Notes: generated by a model from the sequence alone, not told the origin. A stretch of 64,000 nucleotides of DNA from Noviherbaspirillum aridicola (GCF_019656455.1 NZ_BPMK01000008.1:62001-126000), one strand, 5' to 3'; shown: positions 1 through 10,686, numbered from the stretch's first letter. Numbers and translations are program-made.

Positions 1-1137
1 CTTTTGCAGCTGGTCGGGCTTGATCAGCAGTTCTTCGCGGCGGGTGCCGGACTTGTTCAGGTTGATCGCCGGGTAGACGCGCTTCTCGGCCAGGCGGCGC
101 TCGAGATGCACTTCCATGTTGCCGGTACCCTTGAATTCTTCATAGATCACGTCGTCCATGCGGCTGCCGGTCTCGATCAGCGCGGTGGCGATGATGGTCA
201 GCGAGCCGCCTTCCTCGACATTGCGGGCGGCGCCGAAGAAGCGCTTCGGGCGCTGCAGCGCGTTGGCGTCCACGCCGCCGGTCAGCACCTTGCCGGAGGC
301 CGGGATCACGGTGTTGTAGGCGCGTGCCAGACGGGTGATGGAGTCGAGCAGGATCACCACGTCGCGCTTCATCTCGACCAGGCGCTTGGCCTTTTCCAGC
401 ACCATTTCGGCGACCTGCACGTGGCGGGTGGCCGGTTCGTCGAAGGTGGAGGCGACCACTTCGCCGCGCACCGAGCGCTGCATCTCGGTCACTTCCTCGG
501 GACGCTCGTCGATCAGCAGCACGATCAGGGTGGTGTCGGGATGGTTGGTCGTGATCGAGTGCGCGATATGCTGCAGCATCACGGTCTTGCCCGACTTCGG
601 CGATGCCACCAGCAGGCCGCGCTGGCCCTTGCCGATCGGGGCGATCATGTCGACGATGCGGCCGGTGATGTTTTCCTCGCCGCGCATCTCGCGCTCCAGG
701 TGCAGCAGCTTGTTCGGATGCAGCGGGGTCAGGTTCTCGAACAGGATGCGGTGCTTGGATGCCTCCGGCGGCTCGCCGTTGACCTTGTCCACCTTCACCA
801 GTGCAAAGTAGCGCTCGCCGTCCTTCGGGGTGCGGACTTCGCCTTCGATCGAATCGCCGGTGTGGAGGTTGAAGCGGCGGATCTGGGAGGGCGAGATATA
901 GATGTCGTCGGTCGATGCCATGTAGCTGGCGTCGGGCGAGCGCAGGAAGCCGAATCCGTCGGGCAGGACTTCCAGGGCGCCGTCGCCGAAGATCTGCTCG
1001 CCGGCCTTGGCGCGCTTCTTCAGGATCGCGAACATCAGTTCCTGCTTGCGCAGGCGTGCGGCGTTTTCGATTTCAAGACTGATCGCCATGTCCAGCAGGG
1101 CCGAGACGTGGAGCTGCTTGAGTTCAGATAGATGCAT
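1..1137 (-). CDS. rho: Transcription termination factor Rho (3' end cut by window edge)
   Basis: Rho is the hexameric RNA-dependent ATPase that releases transcripts at Rho-dependent terminators. The minus-strand frame starts at an ATG at 1137 ([10 protein letters not shown], the Rho N-terminal helical region), passes an RNA-binding cold-shock-like domain, then the ATPase core with Walker A SPKSGKT. It ends at the window border inside the conserved [12 protein letters not shown] stretch. The 379 visible codons compare with about 420 in the family, so roughly the last 40 residues lie outside the window. trxA lies upstream in the same direction, the usual trxA-rho order in proteobacteria. Identification is certain; only the C-terminus is missing. 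Confidence 0.97.
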   Translation of the reverse strand, partial: MHLSELKQLHVSALLDMAISLEIENAARLRKQELMFAILKKRAKAGEQIFGDGALEVLPDGFGFLRSPDASYMASTDDIYISPSQIRRFNLHTGDSIEGEVRTPKDGERYFALVKVDKVNGEPPEASKHRILFENLTPLHPNKLLHLEREMRGEENITGRIVDMIAPIGKGQRGLLVASPKSGKTVMLQHIAHSITTNHPDTTLIVLLIDERPEEVTEMQRSVRGEVVASTFDEPATRHVQVAEMVLEKAKRLVEMKRDVVILLDSITRLARAYNTVIPASGKVLTGGVDANALQRPKRFFGAARNVEEGGSLTIIATALIETGSRMDDVIYEEFKGTGNMEVHLERRLAEKRVYPAINLNKSGTRREELLIKPDQLQK

Positions 1138-1210
1138 AGTGAATGTGGACCCGGGACGGGTAAGTAAAGGTGGGGGAGGGAACTGCGCGGAAAGAATCAG
1201 TAAGGGATGC

Positions 1211-1238
1211 AAAAGCGGCGGTACGAGTGCACCGCCGC
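1211..1238 (-). terminator. Hairpin terminator between trxA and rho
   Basis: Read on the minus strand, a 10-bp stem (GCGGCGGTGC / GTACCGCCGC, one G-U pair) with loop ACTC is followed by four T. It lies 12 nt after the trxA stop codon and about 75 nt before the rho start, so it probably ends or attenuates trxA transcription ahead of rho. The T-tract is short, so efficiency is uncertain. Confidence 0.6.
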
Positions 1239-1249
1239 GCGAACAAATA

Positions 1250-1576
1250 TCAGATGTTGCTGTCGATGAAGGCGGTCAGCTGGCCCTTGGCCATCGCGCC
1301 GACCTTCTGCGCTGCCGGCACGCCGTTCTTGAAAAGAATCAGGGTCGGGATGCCGCGGATGCCGAATTTTGCCGGTACCTGCTGGTTGGCGTCAACATCC
1401 ATCTTGGCGATTTGCAGCTTGCCGTCATATTCCTTTGCCACTTCTTCAAGGATCGGGGCAATCATCTTGCAAGGACCGCACCATTCGGCCCAGAAGTCGA
1501 CCAGAACAGGCTTGTCGGATTTCAGCACGTCCGTGTCGAACGATGCGTCGGTAATGTACTTGATGTTTTCGCTCAT
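1250..1576 (-). CDS. trxA: Thioredoxin 1
   Basis: A 108-residue cytosolic thiol-disulfide oxidoreductase that keeps protein disulfides reduced and serves ribonucleotide reductase and other reductases, itself reduced by TrxB. The active site WCGPC is intact (Cys33 and Cys36), the buried Asp (VDFWAEW) is present, and the cis-proline loop GIPTLILF is conserved. Length matches the family exactly. A GGGGA Shine-Dalgarno lies just before the ATG. Rho follows downstream on the same strand. Confidence 0.97.
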   Translation of the reverse strand: MSENIKYITDASFDTDVLKSDKPVLVDFWAEWCGPCKMIAPILEEVAKEYDGKLQIAKMDVDANQQVPAKFGIRGIPTLILFKNGVPAAQKVGAMAKGQLTAFIDSNI

Positions 1577-1894
1577 GGTTTCCCCGGAAGGAGTTCAAAG
1601 ATGTCAGTCAGCGCCTGCGTGCACTTGCGCAATCCCCGCAATTGTGTCCGGGATTGCAAGAGGCAAGTGGAGTCGTCGTGCTTGGTTTCAAGGCCGCTGA
1701 TGGAGCCTGCATGACGGGGTGCGGCGGGAAGTTGGTAAATCATAACCGATTTTTTCCAAAAGTGTGGCCGGGAGCGCGATGGCGGCCTGTCGGCCCGCGG
1801 GGAGCGGCCTCGACCTCGCGCAAATACCCGCATCGCCGTCCGGCACTACAATGATCCGCTGCCCTCACCCCTGTTTTCGCCTCCCGCCGTCTCC
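1577..1894. other. Divergent intergenic region trxA / addB
   Basis: About 320 bp between the divergently transcribed trxA and addB. Promoters for both genes must lie here or in the adjoining gene ends. I found no convincing sigma-70 hexamer pair, no repeat and no RNA gene. The small overlapping open frames in this stretch have no recognisable protein features. Confidence 0.5.
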
Positions 1895-4570
1895 ATGTCG
1901 AACGACCCGATCCTGATCGCACCCGGCCCCGGCTTCTGGCCGCGGGTCGCGCGCATGCTGCTCGACGCGCCGGCGCTCGCGTGCGGCCGGCGCGACGGCT
2001 GCGACCTGTCAGCAATCCGGGTGCTGGTGCCGGCCTTCGTCCATGCGCGGGCGCTCAAGGAAGCGCTGGCGAGGGAGGCGGGCCGGCCGCTGATCCCGCC
2101 GCGGATCGTCACGCCGGCCGCCTGGCTGGCGCAACAGCCGCCGCCCGGCGCGGAGGCGTCGCGCGGCGAGCGGATGATGTCGCTCTACGCGGAACTGCGC
2201 CAGCACGGCTGGCTGAAGAAACTGTTCTCGGCGCGCCGCAATACCGACCTGCTGCCGCTGGCGCAGACCCTGCTCGGCCTGTTCGACGAACTGAGCGCGG
2301 CCTTGCTGCCGGTGCTGCAGGGCGATGCCGGCGCCGCCGACAGCCGGTGGCAGGCGGCGCTCGCGCAGCTGCCGCCGCCGATGCGCACGCTGCTGTCGGA
2401 CGAGGCGCAACTGGTCTGGACGCTCTGGAAGAGCCAGCTCGACGGACGGGATCCGGTCGCCGCCGCCCATGGGCAGATGATGGCGCTGGCGGAGCAGGCC
2501 GAGGCGCCGCTGATGTGGGTGCAGGCCACCCGTCCCGATCCGCTGCAGCAGGCTTTTCTCAATGCATATGCCCGCCGGCGCCCGGTGCGGGCGGTGGCCC
2601 TGGACTGGCGGGCCGACGCGGTGCCGCCGCTGCTGGCCGAGGCCTGGCCGGAGCTGCCCGAGGAACCGGCCGGCGACATGCCGCCGCCGCGTGCGGCGCC
2701 GGCCGTCCTGCTGCATGCCGCCCACGGCCTGGAAGCCGAGGCGCGCCATGCAGCGGGCACCGTCATCGACTGGCTGCGGGAAGGCCGCGAGCGCATCGCC
2801 CTGATCGCGCAGGACCGGGTCACCGCGCGCCGCGTGCGGGCGCTGCTCGAGCGCGCCGGGGTGTTCGTCGCCGACGAAACCGGCTGGCGGCTGTCGACCA
2901 CGCGCAGCGCGGCAGCGCTGGATGCGCTGCTCGAGGTGGCCGCGAGCGACGCCGACACCCTGGCGCTGCTCGACCTGCTCAAGGCGCCCTGCCTGCTCGC
3001 GGAGCGTGCCGACAAGGCCGGGCGGGTCATGGAGATCGAGCTGGCGCTGCGGCGGCGCAATGTGCAGGGCGGCTGGCAGGCGGCGCTGGCGGCACTGGAC
3101 AGGGCGCCCGAGGCGCGTGCGCTGCTGGCGCAGGTGGCCGAGCAGGCGCGCGGCCTGACCGGCCGCCGCACGCTGGAGCAATGGGGGCGCGCCACCGGCG
3201 ACGCGCTCGCCCGGCTCGGCATGCGCGCGGCGCTGGAAGCGGATGCGGCGGGCGCGCAGCTCATCGACTTGCTTGACATGCTCACCCAGGATTGCGCAGG
3301 CATGGCGCAGCAGTTTTCGCTCGCCGAGTGGCGCGCCTTTCTCGGCCTGCAGCTGGAAGCCGCGCCCTTCGTACCGGAGGGCGGCGACCGCCGGGTGGTC
3401 ATGCTGCAGCTCAACGGCGCCCGGCTGCGCGGCTTCGATGCGGTGCTGATGGTCGGCGCGGATGCCGCGCACCTGCCGTCGCGCGTCGGCGAAACCCTCT
3501 TTTTCGGCGACGGCGTGCGGCGTGAGCTCGGCCTCCTCACGCGCGACCAGATGCAGCGCCAGCAGCTGCGCGACCTGGCGGCCCTGCTGGCGAATACGCC
3601 GGTGGCGGTGCTGTCCTGGCAGGCGACGCGGGACGGCGAGCAGAATGCGCCGAGCCAGTGGATCGAGCGGCTGGAGCTGGCCTGCGAACGTTCGGGGCTG
3701 GGACCGCTGCCGCGCCATCCGGCTTCCATCGCCATGGCCAGCCTGCGTCCGACGCCCGCGCGCCAGCCTGCGCCGGTCGCGCCGCAGCTGCTGCCGCGCC
3801 GGCTCTCGGCGAGCGCATGGAACAGCCTGGTGGCCTGTCCCTATCAGTTCTTTGCCGGCCGCATGCTGCGTCTCGACGCACTCGACGAACTGTCCGACCT
3901 GCCCGAGAAACGCGACTACGGCGAGTGGCTGCACGCGATCCTGCGCCGCTATCACGAGACGCTGCGCGAGCGCCGGGTCGACAACGACGCGCGCCCGGCT
4001 CTGCTGCGCGAGATCTCGGACCGGGTGTTCGCCGAGGCGCTGGCGCAGGGCGGGGCGGCGCTCGGCTACTACGTGCGCTGGCAAAAGGCGATGCCGGCCT
4101 ACCTGGAGTGGGCCAACGCGCGCGAGGCGCAGGGCTGGCGATTCGCGCTCGGCGAACAGCATTTCGAAAAAACCCTGGTGTGGGACGACGGCCAGATCAC
4201 CCTGCACGGCTACGTCGACCGCATCGACGAGAACGCGCAGGGGGAACGCGCGGTGCTGGACTACAAGACGCGGGGCGTGCCGGCCCTGCGCGACAAGCTC
4301 AGGCAGGGCGAAGATCACCAGCTGGCCTTCTACGGACTGCTGTCGGACCTGCCGGTGCAGGCCGGCGTCTACGTCGCGCTGGAACTCACGCGCGAGCGTG
4401 CCGGCGATGCCCAGGCCGCGGATTTCGAGGCGTGGCAGGCGAAGCTGGAGGCGCGCATCGTCGCCACCCTGCGCGCGATCGCGGGCGGGGCGCCGCTGCC
4501 GGCCAACGGCGTGCAGGCGGTCTGCGAATGGTGCGAAATGCGCGGGCTGTGCCGCAAGGGGGCATGGTGA
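1895..4570 (+). CDS. addB: AddB-type helicase-like / PD-(D/E)XK nuclease with Fe-S motif
   Basis: An 891-residue partner of the downstream UvrD-type helicase, forming an AddAB-like complex that resects double-strand ends for recombination. The N-terminal two thirds are a degenerate helicase-like scaffold. The C-terminal nuclease carries the VLDYKT catalytic motif near residues 787-792. Four cysteines suited to an Fe-S cluster are visible: Cys648 (VACPYQF) and Cys877, Cys880, Cys886 (C-x2-C-x5-C), the AddB signature. No good Shine-Dalgarno precedes the ATG, but the start is supported by the position of the first in-frame ATG. The stop overlaps the start of the next gene. Family members are often annotated only as PD-(D/E)XK nuclease family protein. 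Confidence 0.88.
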   Translation: MSNDPILIAPGPGFWPRVARMLLDAPALACGRRDGCDLSAIRVLVPAFVHARALKEALAREAGRPLIPPRIVTPAAWLAQQPPPGAEASRGERMMSLYAELRQHGWLKKLFSARRNTDLLPLAQTLLGLFDELSAALLPVLQGDAGAADSRWQAALAQLPPPMRTLLSDEAQLVWTLWKSQLDGRDPVAAAHGQMMALAEQAEAPLMWVQATRPDPLQQAFLNAYARRRPVRAVALDWRADAVPPLLAEAWPELPEEPAGDMPPPRAAPAVLLHAAHGLEAEARHAAGTVIDWLREGRERIALIAQDRVTARRVRALLERAGVFVADETGWRLSTTRSAAALDALLEVAASDADTLALLDLLKAPCLLAERADKAGRVMEIELALRRRNVQGGWQAALAALDRAPEARALLAQVAEQARGLTGRRTLEQWGRATGDALARLGMRAALEADAAGAQLIDLLDMLTQDCAGMAQQFSLAEWRAFLGLQLEAAPFVPEGGDRRVVMLQLNGARLRGFDAVLMVGADAAHLPSRVGETLFFGDGVRRELGLLTRDQMQRQQLRDLAALLANTPVAVLSWQATRDGEQNAPSQWIERLELACERSGLGPLPRHPASIAMASLRPTPARQPAPVAPQLLPRRLSASAWNSLVACPYQFFAGRMLRLDALDELSDLPEKRDYGEWLHAILRRYHETLRERRVDNDARPALLREISDRVFAEALAQGGAALGYYVRWQKAMPAYLEWANAREAQGWRFALGEQHFEKTLVWDDGQITLHGYVDRIDENAQGERAVLDYKTRGVPALRDKLRQGEDHQLAFYGLLSDLPVQAGVYVALELTRERAGDAQAADFEAWQAKLEARIVATLRAIAGGAPLPANGVQAVCEWCEMRGLCRKGAW

Positions 4571-7500
4571 GACAGGCGCGCGCCTATGAAGTCAACGGCG
4601 CGGCGATGGACGCGGCCGGCTTCGTCCGCGTCGCCTGCGACCCGGCGCGCTCGGTCGTGGTGGAAGCCTGCGCCGGCAGCGGCAAGACCTGGCTGCTGGT
4701 GGCGCGCATGCTGCGCCTGCTGCTCGACGGCTGCGAGCCGTCGCAGCTGCTGGCGATCACCTTCACCCGCAAGGCGGCCCAGGAAATGCGCGAGCGCCTG
4801 CTGCAGCTGCTCAGGGAGCTGGCGCTCAGGCCCGAGGCGGCGGCCGCCGGACTGCTGCTCGAGCGCGGCGTGACGCGGGATGAACTGCCGCGCGCGCTGC
4901 CGCTGGCGCGCCGTCTCTACGATCGCGTGCTGTCGAGCCCGCACAGCCTGTCCATCGATACCTTCCACAGCTGGTTCGCGCGGCTGCTGCAGATCGCGCC
5001 GCTGGCCGCCGGGGTGCCGCACGGGCACGCGCTGGCGGAGACCACCGGCGAGCTGCTGGCGGAGGCCTGGCGCGGGTTCATGCAGTCGCTGCTGCACGAG
5101 GACAACGCCGCGCTGCGCGACGCGCTCGAACGCCTGTACCGGCTGGCCGGCGACCATGCCGCGCGGCGCCTGCTCGACGCCTTCATCGAGCGACGCGCCG
5201 AATGGTGGGCGGCCACGCAGGACGGCGCCGGCGGTCCGCTCGATGATCTGCGTGCGCTGTGCGGCGTCGATGGCGAGGAGGATGCGCGGCTCGGACTGTG
5301 GCAGGACCGGCGACTGACGGAACGCCTGCTCGATATCGCCGCCCTGCTCGGTCAGGGCGCGAGCCGCAACCAGGAGCGGGCGCAGGCCATCGAGCGGGCG
5401 CTGTCGGATGGCCCCGGGCTCGACGCGTTCAGCAGTCTTTACGCGCAGTTCTTCGATGACAAGGGGGCGGTACGCGGCAACGACCACCGGCGGGGGCGCC
5501 TGCTGGCGGCGCTGCAGAAGGAACTCGGGCCGGACGGCGCGGATGCCTTCGAAGAGATGTTCGCGCAGGCCGGCGAAGCGCTGCGCCGGCTGCAGCGCCG
5601 CAGCGCGGAGCAGCAGGTGCTGGCGGTGAACGAGGCGCTGTTCGCGGTCGGCCCCGCGTATCTCGAGCATTACCAGGCGCTGAAGGCGGAACGGCGGCTG
5701 ATCGATTTCGGCGACCTGGAGTGGCATGCCTGGCGGCTGCTGAACGACGCGTCGCATGCCGCCTACCTGCAGACCCGGCTCGATTCCCGTTACCGCCACA
5801 TCCTGCTGGACGAGTTTCAGGACACCAATCCGCTGCAGTGGAGCATCGTGCGCGCCTGGCTGCAGGCCTATGACGGCAGCGGCGAGCAGCCGAGCGTGTT
5901 CGTGGTCGGCGACCCCAAGCAGTCGATCTACCGCTTCCGGCGCGCGGAGCCGCGCGTGTTCGCCGCCGCGCGCGACATGCTGGCGGCACGCGGGGCGGAA
6001 TGCTTGCGCACCAACCAGACCCGGCGCAACGCCACATCCATCGTCGAGGCGATGAACGCCTGCTTTCAGGGCAATCCGCTGTATGCGCCGCAGACCACGC
6101 TTGCGGAATCGGTCGGCGCGGTATGGCGGCTGCCGCTCGCCGTCGCCGCGCCGGGCGGCACCACCAGGCCGGAAGAACGCGCGCTCCAGCGCGATCCGCT
6201 TGCCGAACCGCGTGAGGAACAGGAAGACGCCCGCCGGCTCGACGAGGGCAGGGCGGTGGCGCAGGCCCTGCGGCAGGCGCTGGCCGAGCTTGCCGGGCGC
6301 CGCGGCAAGCCCGTTCCCTGGTCGGATGTGCTGCTGCTGGTGAAGAAGCGCACCCACCTGGCGGCCTATGAGCGTGCGCTGCGGGAAGCCGGCATCCCGT
6401 TCGTCTCGGATCGGCGCGGCGGCCTGCTCGAGGCGCTGGAAGTGGCCGACCTGATCGCGCTGCTCGGATTCCTCGTCACGCCGGGCGACGACCGGGCGCT
6501 GGCGCATGTGCTCAAGTCGCCGGTGTTCGGCGCCGAGGATGAAGACCTGGTGATGCTGGCGCAGCGCGGCGAAGCCAGCTGGTGGCTGCGGCTGCAGGCC
6601 GCGCGGCGGGAGCAGGACCTGCTGCTCCCGCCGCCGCTGCGCCGCGCCGCGCAGCTGCTCGAGCACTGGCTGGCGGCGGCGCCCCGCCTGCCGGTGCACG
6701 ACCTGCTCGACCTCATCCTGCACCAGGGCGAACTCGCCGAGCGCTATGCGCAGGCGGCCGCGCCGGCGCTGCGCGCCCAGGTGCTCGGCAATATCGAAGC
6801 CTTTACCGAACTCGCGCTCGACCTCGACGCGGGGCGCTATCCGAGCGTGCCCAAGTTCATCGAGGCGCTGCGGCGGCTGCGGCGCGGCGCGGACAACGAC
6901 GCGCCGGACGAGGCCGCGGTGGATGCCGCCGCCGACGCCGTCCGCATCCTGACGATACACAGTGCCAAGGGGCTCGAAGCACCGGTGGTGGCGCTGCTCG
7001 ATGCGAACCACAGCGAACCGGCGGGCGAGGACTGCGGCATTCTCTGCGACTGGCCGCACGATGCGGCGGCGCCAACGCATTTTTCCGGTTTCGGCCGCAC
7101 CGCCGAACGCGGCAGCGCGCGCGATGCGCTGTTCGACGCCGAGGAAGCGTTCCGCCGCCAGGAAGACTGGAATCTGCTGTATGTCGCCGCCACCCGTGCC
7201 CGCGACATCCTGATCGTCAGCGGCGTGGCCGGTCCGCGCGAGGATGGCGTGACCGAGGGAAGCTGGTATGCGCGCCTGCTGCCGGTGCCGGAGAAGCGCC
7301 TCGCGGCGCCGGACGAGACGCCTGCCGCGGCGGCGGAAGAAAACTTCAGCATCCCGGTGTTCCGGCCGCCGCCGTTGCCGGCGGAAACGACGACCGCGCG
7401 CGAGCAGCTGACGAGCGCGGCGATCGCGGAGGGCCTCGCCCTGCATGCCCTGCTGGAGCGCCTGACGGAAAGCCAGGCCTGGCCGCCGCCGATGCCCGAT

Positions 7501-7869
7501 GCGCAGACCATCGCGCGCTGGCTGCGGTGCCCGCCGGCGGTGGCGGCGGCGGTGCGCGAGCAGGCGCTTTGCATCCTCTCGCAGCCGCAGCTGGAGCGCT
7601 TCTTCAACCCGCTGCATTTCGAGTTCGCGCGCAACGAGCTGGAACTGCTCTCCGGCGGCGAGCTGATGCGATTCGACCGCGCGGTGGTCTGCCGCGACGA
7701 AGTCTGGATCCTCGATTACAAGCGCGACCTGCTCGACAGCGAGCGCGGCGCCTATCGCAGCCAGCTGCGCCGCTACCTGGACGCGGCGGCGCCGCTCTTT
7801 CCCGGCCGCGCGATGCGGGCGGCACTGATCACTGCTGACGGGCGCCTGTGGGAAGTGGAGCGTCTGTGA
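4564..7869 (+). CDS. addA: AddA-type UvrD helicase-nuclease
   Basis: A 1101-residue superfamily 1A helicase fused to a C-terminal nuclease, the motor and second nuclease of the AddAB complex. Motif I/Walker A is CAGSGKT (Lys41), Walker B is LLDEFQDTNP (about residue 415), a UvrD motif VVGDPKQSIYRFR follows, and the late helicase motif LLYVAATRARD is present. The nuclease motif ILDYKRD lies near the C-terminus. I chose the ATG at 4564, which overlaps the last codons of addB and gives MVRQARAYEV; upstream codons in this frame belong to addB. The 3' end overlaps the convergent GGDEF-EAL gene by about 40 nt. Confidence 0.9.
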   Translation: MVRQARAYEVNGAAMDAAGFVRVACDPARSVVVEACAGSGKTWLLVARMLRLLLDGCEPSQLLAITFTRKAAQEMRERLLQLLRELALRPEAAAAGLLLERGVTRDELPRALPLARRLYDRVLSSPHSLSIDTFHSWFARLLQIAPLAAGVPHGHALAETTGELLAEAWRGFMQSLLHEDNAALRDALERLYRLAGDHAARRLLDAFIERRAEWWAATQDGAGGPLDDLRALCGVDGEEDARLGLWQDRRLTERLLDIAALLGQGASRNQERAQAIERALSDGPGLDAFSSLYAQFFDDKGAVRGNDHRRGRLLAALQKELGPDGADAFEEMFAQAGEALRRLQRRSAEQQVLAVNEALFAVGPAYLEHYQALKAERRLIDFGDLEWHAWRLLNDASHAAYLQTRLDSRYRHILLDEFQDTNPLQWSIVRAWLQAYDGSGEQPSVFVVGDPKQSIYRFRRAEPRVFAAARDMLAARGAECLRTNQTRRNATSIVEAMNACFQGNPLYAPQTTLAESVGAVWRLPLAVAAPGGTTRPEERALQRDPLAEPREEQEDARRLDEGRAVAQALRQALAELAGRRGKPVPWSDVLLLVKKRTHLAAYERALREAGIPFVSDRRGGLLEALEVADLIALLGFLVTPGDDRALAHVLKSPVFGAEDEDLVMLAQRGEASWWLRLQAARREQDLLLPPPLRRAAQLLEHWLAAAPRLPVHDLLDLILHQGELAERYAQAAAPALRAQVLGNIEAFTELALDLDAGRYPSVPKFIEALRRLRRGADNDAPDEAAVDAAADAVRILTIHSAKGLEAPVVALLDANHSEPAGEDCGILCDWPHDAAAPTHFSGFGRTAERGSARDALFDAEEAFRRQEDWNLLYVAATRARDILIVSGVAGPREDGVTEGSWYARLLPVPEKRLAAPDETPAAAAEENFSIPVFRPPPLPAETTTAREQLTSAAIAEGLALHALLERLTESQAWPPPMPDAQTIARWLRCPPAVAAAVREQALCILSQPQLERFFNPLHFEFARNELELLSGGELMRFDRAVVCRDEVWILDYKRDLLDSERGAYRSQLRRYLDAAAPLFPGRAMRAALITADGRLWEVERL

Positions 7870-10525
7870 GCGGAGCGGCGGCGGGGAGCAGGAAGGCCTG
7901 CCGGAAGTCGGCGGCCGGCAGCGGTCCGCTGACATAGTAGCCCTGCACCTGGTCGCAGCCCTCGGCGCGCAGGAAGGCGAACTGTTCCTCCGTCTCGACG
8001 CCCTCGGCGATCACCTTGTGGTTCATGCTGCGCGCCATGCTGATGATGGCGCGGGTGATGGCCGCGCTGTCGGCGTCGACCGTCACGTCATGCACGAATG
8101 AGCGGTCGATCTTCAGCGTGTCGATGGGGAAGCGCTTGAGGTAGCTGAGGCTGGAATAACCGGTGCCGAAGTCGTCGATCGACAGGCCCACGCCCATGGC
8201 CTTGAGCGCTTCCAGCAGGGTCACCGTGCGTTCGAGATCGTGCATGGTGACGCTCTCGGTCACTTCGAGTTCGAGGAACTGCGGCGGCAGCCCGGTTTCA
8301 TGCAGCACGCGCGCGACCAGATCGAGGAAATGATGGTCGCGGAACTGCACCGCCGACACATTGACCGCAACCGGGATCGGGCGCAGTCCCGCATCCTGCC
8401 ACGCGCGGTTCTGCGCGCAGGCCTTGCGCAGCACCCATTCGCCCATCTGGATGATCAGCCCGCTCTCCTCGGCGATCGGGATGAACTGCGAGGGAGAGAC
8501 CGGGCCGCTGTGCCGGTCGTGCCAGCGCAGCAGCGCCTCGGCGCCCACCACCTCGCGCGTGGCGATCGCCATCTTGGGCTGGAAGCAGATCGCCGGTTCC
8601 TCGCGCGCGATCGCACGGCGCAGGCTGCCCTCGAGCGCGAAGCGCTTGATCGCGCGCTCGTTGATGCGGCGCTTGAAGAACTGGTAGTTGTTGCGGCCGT
8701 GCGCCTTGGCCTGATACATCGCCGCCTCGGCATGCTTGACGAGGGTGTCGGCGTCCTCGCCGTCCTCCGGGCAGATGCTGATGCCGATGCTGCAGGTGAT
8801 GTGCAGCTCATGGGATTCGATCAGGTAGGGCTCGGTCAGCGTCTCCAGGATGGTCTTCGCCACGCGGGCGGCCTGGTAGCCGTCGCTCGCCTCCTGCAGC
8901 AGCACCACGAACTCGTCGCCGCCGTGGCGCGCGATGGTATCGGGGTCGCGCACGATGCCGCGCAGGCGCGCCACGATCTCGATCAGCAGGCGGTCACCGA
9001 TGTAGTGGCCGAGCGTGTCGTTGACATGCTTGAAGCGGTCCAGGTCCAGGAACAGCACCGCGCAGCGCGTATCGCGCTTGAGCGCCAGCGCGATCGACTG
9101 GCTGAGCCGGTCGTTGAGCAGGAAACGGTTGGGAAGGTCGGTCAGCGAGTCATGCTGCGCCAGCCAGGACATGCGCTGCGACAGCGCGCGCACCGCGCTT
9201 ACGTCATGAAACACCAGCACCGCGCCGATCACCTTGCCGTCGGGGGCATGGATCGGGGCGCAGGAATCGTTGACGGCGGATTCGCTGCCGTCGCGATGGA
9301 TCAGGATGGCGTTGGGCGGGACGTGGGTCACGCGGTCCTGCTGCACGGTGCCGCTGACGCCGCGCATGACGGGTTCCCGGGTGACCGGATCGAGGATGCG
9401 GAATACCTCGTAGATCGGCATTCCGGCCGCTTCCGCCAGTTTCCATCCGCTCATGCTTTCCGCTGCCGGATTCATGTAGGCGATGCGGCCGTCGGTATCG
9501 GTGGTGATGACGCCGTCTCCGATGGAATTGAGCGTCACCTGTGCCCGCTCGTGCTCGTGGAAAAGGTTTTCTTCCGCGGTGCGGCGCACGCTCGCCTCGG
9601 CCTGCAAGCGGGCATTGGTGGCGGACAGGGCATTGAGATTGGACTCCAGCACGTCGAGCGTCTCGTTCAGGGCGACGCCGGCCTCGTTGCGCTGCTCGTC
9701 CAGCCGCAGCAGCAGGCGCGCGGTCCAGGCGATCAGCAGGCCGAACACCAGCATGCTCGACAGGGTGATCAGGATCATGCCGAAGGTGATGTCGTAGTAG
9801 CCCGCCTGGTATCCCCAGAACTGCAGGCGTTCGAACAGGATGGGAATCAGCAGCGCGGCCGGCAGCAGGCGCCGCGCGGTGATGCCGCCGGCGCTGCCGT
9901 TGGTGAGCAGTCGCATCGCTCCGCACTCGGGCCGCGCGGCGAACATCGCCGCGCACAGCAGCAGAAAGGCGAGCGTGACCGGCAGGCCGATCATGCCGTA
10001 GTAGTCGATCTCGTACAGCGCGCTCTTGCCGTACAGGTAGCCGATCGCCGGCACGAAGGCGTTGAGCGCCGCGAGCAGGATCAGCAGTTCGGCCGCGCGC
10101 GGCCGCGCGTCCTCGATGCGCAGCATCAGCGCCAGCGACAGCAGGATGAAGATCACCGCGCTGATCATCGACATCCGACCGCCGTGCGCGACGAGCAGCC
10201 GCGCGGTGCCGAGGTCGCGCACGGCGAGGTATTCGCACAGGGAGAGCAGACCGAGCAGCAAAGCGCCGGCCGCCGCCAGGTGGGCAAGCACCCGTGCGGC
10301 GCCGGTCGGCGGCGATAGCGCGCACGGCAACAGCGCGCCGCTGCACAGCAGCATGCCCAGCGCAAGCGAGGGCTCCACGCGCAGCCATTCCGGCTGCATG
10401 ACGGTCAGCGGCGCGAAGCCCGCCACCCAGGCGAGGATCACCAGCAGCGAGGCCGCCGCGAGCGCCAGCGCCGCGGCGCGCGCGAACAGGTGATAGCGAT
10501 GGGTAGTGCGACTGGGCGGGTGCAT
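7829..10525 (-). CDS. Membrane PAS-GGDEF-EAL cyclic-di-GMP enzyme
   Basis: An 898-residue inner-membrane protein predicted both to make and to degrade cyclic di-GMP. The order is about eight hydrophobic helices in the first 320 residues, a short coiled linker, a PAS domain (SIGDGVITTDTDGRIAYMNP), a GGDEF domain with intact RHGGDEF and an upstream inhibitory-site RDPD, then an EAL domain with GAEALLRW, NVSA, ELEVTES, IDDFGTGYSS, LKIDRSF and EGVETEEQ. Both catalytic sites look competent. An upstream TTG at 10567 is possible, but ATG 10525 has a GGAG at 8 nt and fits better. It follows the wsp chemosensory genes after about 160 nt and takes the place of wspR, yet has no receiver domain. Confidence 0.9.
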   Translation of the reverse strand: MHPPSRTTHRYHLFARAAALALAAASLLVILAWVAGFAPLTVMQPEWLRVEPSLALGMLLCSGALLPCALSPPTGAARVLAHLAAAGALLLGLLSLCEYLAVRDLGTARLLVAHGGRMSMISAVIFILLSLALMLRIEDARPRAAELLILLAALNAFVPAIGYLYGKSALYEIDYYGMIGLPVTLAFLLLCAAMFAARPECGAMRLLTNGSAGGITARRLLPAALLIPILFERLQFWGYQAGYYDITFGMILITLSSMLVFGLLIAWTARLLLRLDEQRNEAGVALNETLDVLESNLNALSATNARLQAEASVRRTAEENLFHEHERAQVTLNSIGDGVITTDTDGRIAYMNPAAESMSGWKLAEAAGMPIYEVFRILDPVTREPVMRGVSGTVQQDRVTHVPPNAILIHRDGSESAVNDSCAPIHAPDGKVIGAVLVFHDVSAVRALSQRMSWLAQHDSLTDLPNRFLLNDRLSQSIALALKRDTRCAVLFLDLDRFKHVNDTLGHYIGDRLLIEIVARLRGIVRDPDTIARHGGDEFVVLLQEASDGYQAARVAKTILETLTEPYLIESHELHITCSIGISICPEDGEDADTLVKHAEAAMYQAKAHGRNNYQFFKRRINERAIKRFALEGSLRRAIAREEPAICFQPKMAIATREVVGAEALLRWHDRHSGPVSPSQFIPIAEESGLIIQMGEWVLRKACAQNRAWQDAGLRPIPVAVNVSAVQFRDHHFLDLVARVLHETGLPPQFLELEVTESVTMHDLERTVTLLEALKAMGVGLSIDDFGTGYSSLSYLKRFPIDTLKIDRSFVHDVTVDADSAAITRAIISMARSMNHKVIAEGVETEEQFAFLRAEGCDQVQGYYVSGPLPAADFRQAFLLPAAAPLTDAPLPTGARQQ

Positions 10526-10686
10526 GGGCGCATCTCCGGTCGTATTCACGCCGGACCAATGGGGCAAGACCCGGCCGCGTGCGAAGCGCGCAGTGCGATG
10601 GGGGCCAGGAAAATTGAGTCGGGGAAAAGGCGGCTCGCGAGTTGCACGAAAGTTAAGACGAAGCCTGCCGGGACAAGTTCCTGCGC

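Noticed and set aside
4369-7935. Minus-strand frame of 1188 codons opposite addA
   Set aside because: No family features and Arg/Gln/His-rich composition; addA on the plus strand has all helicase motifs.
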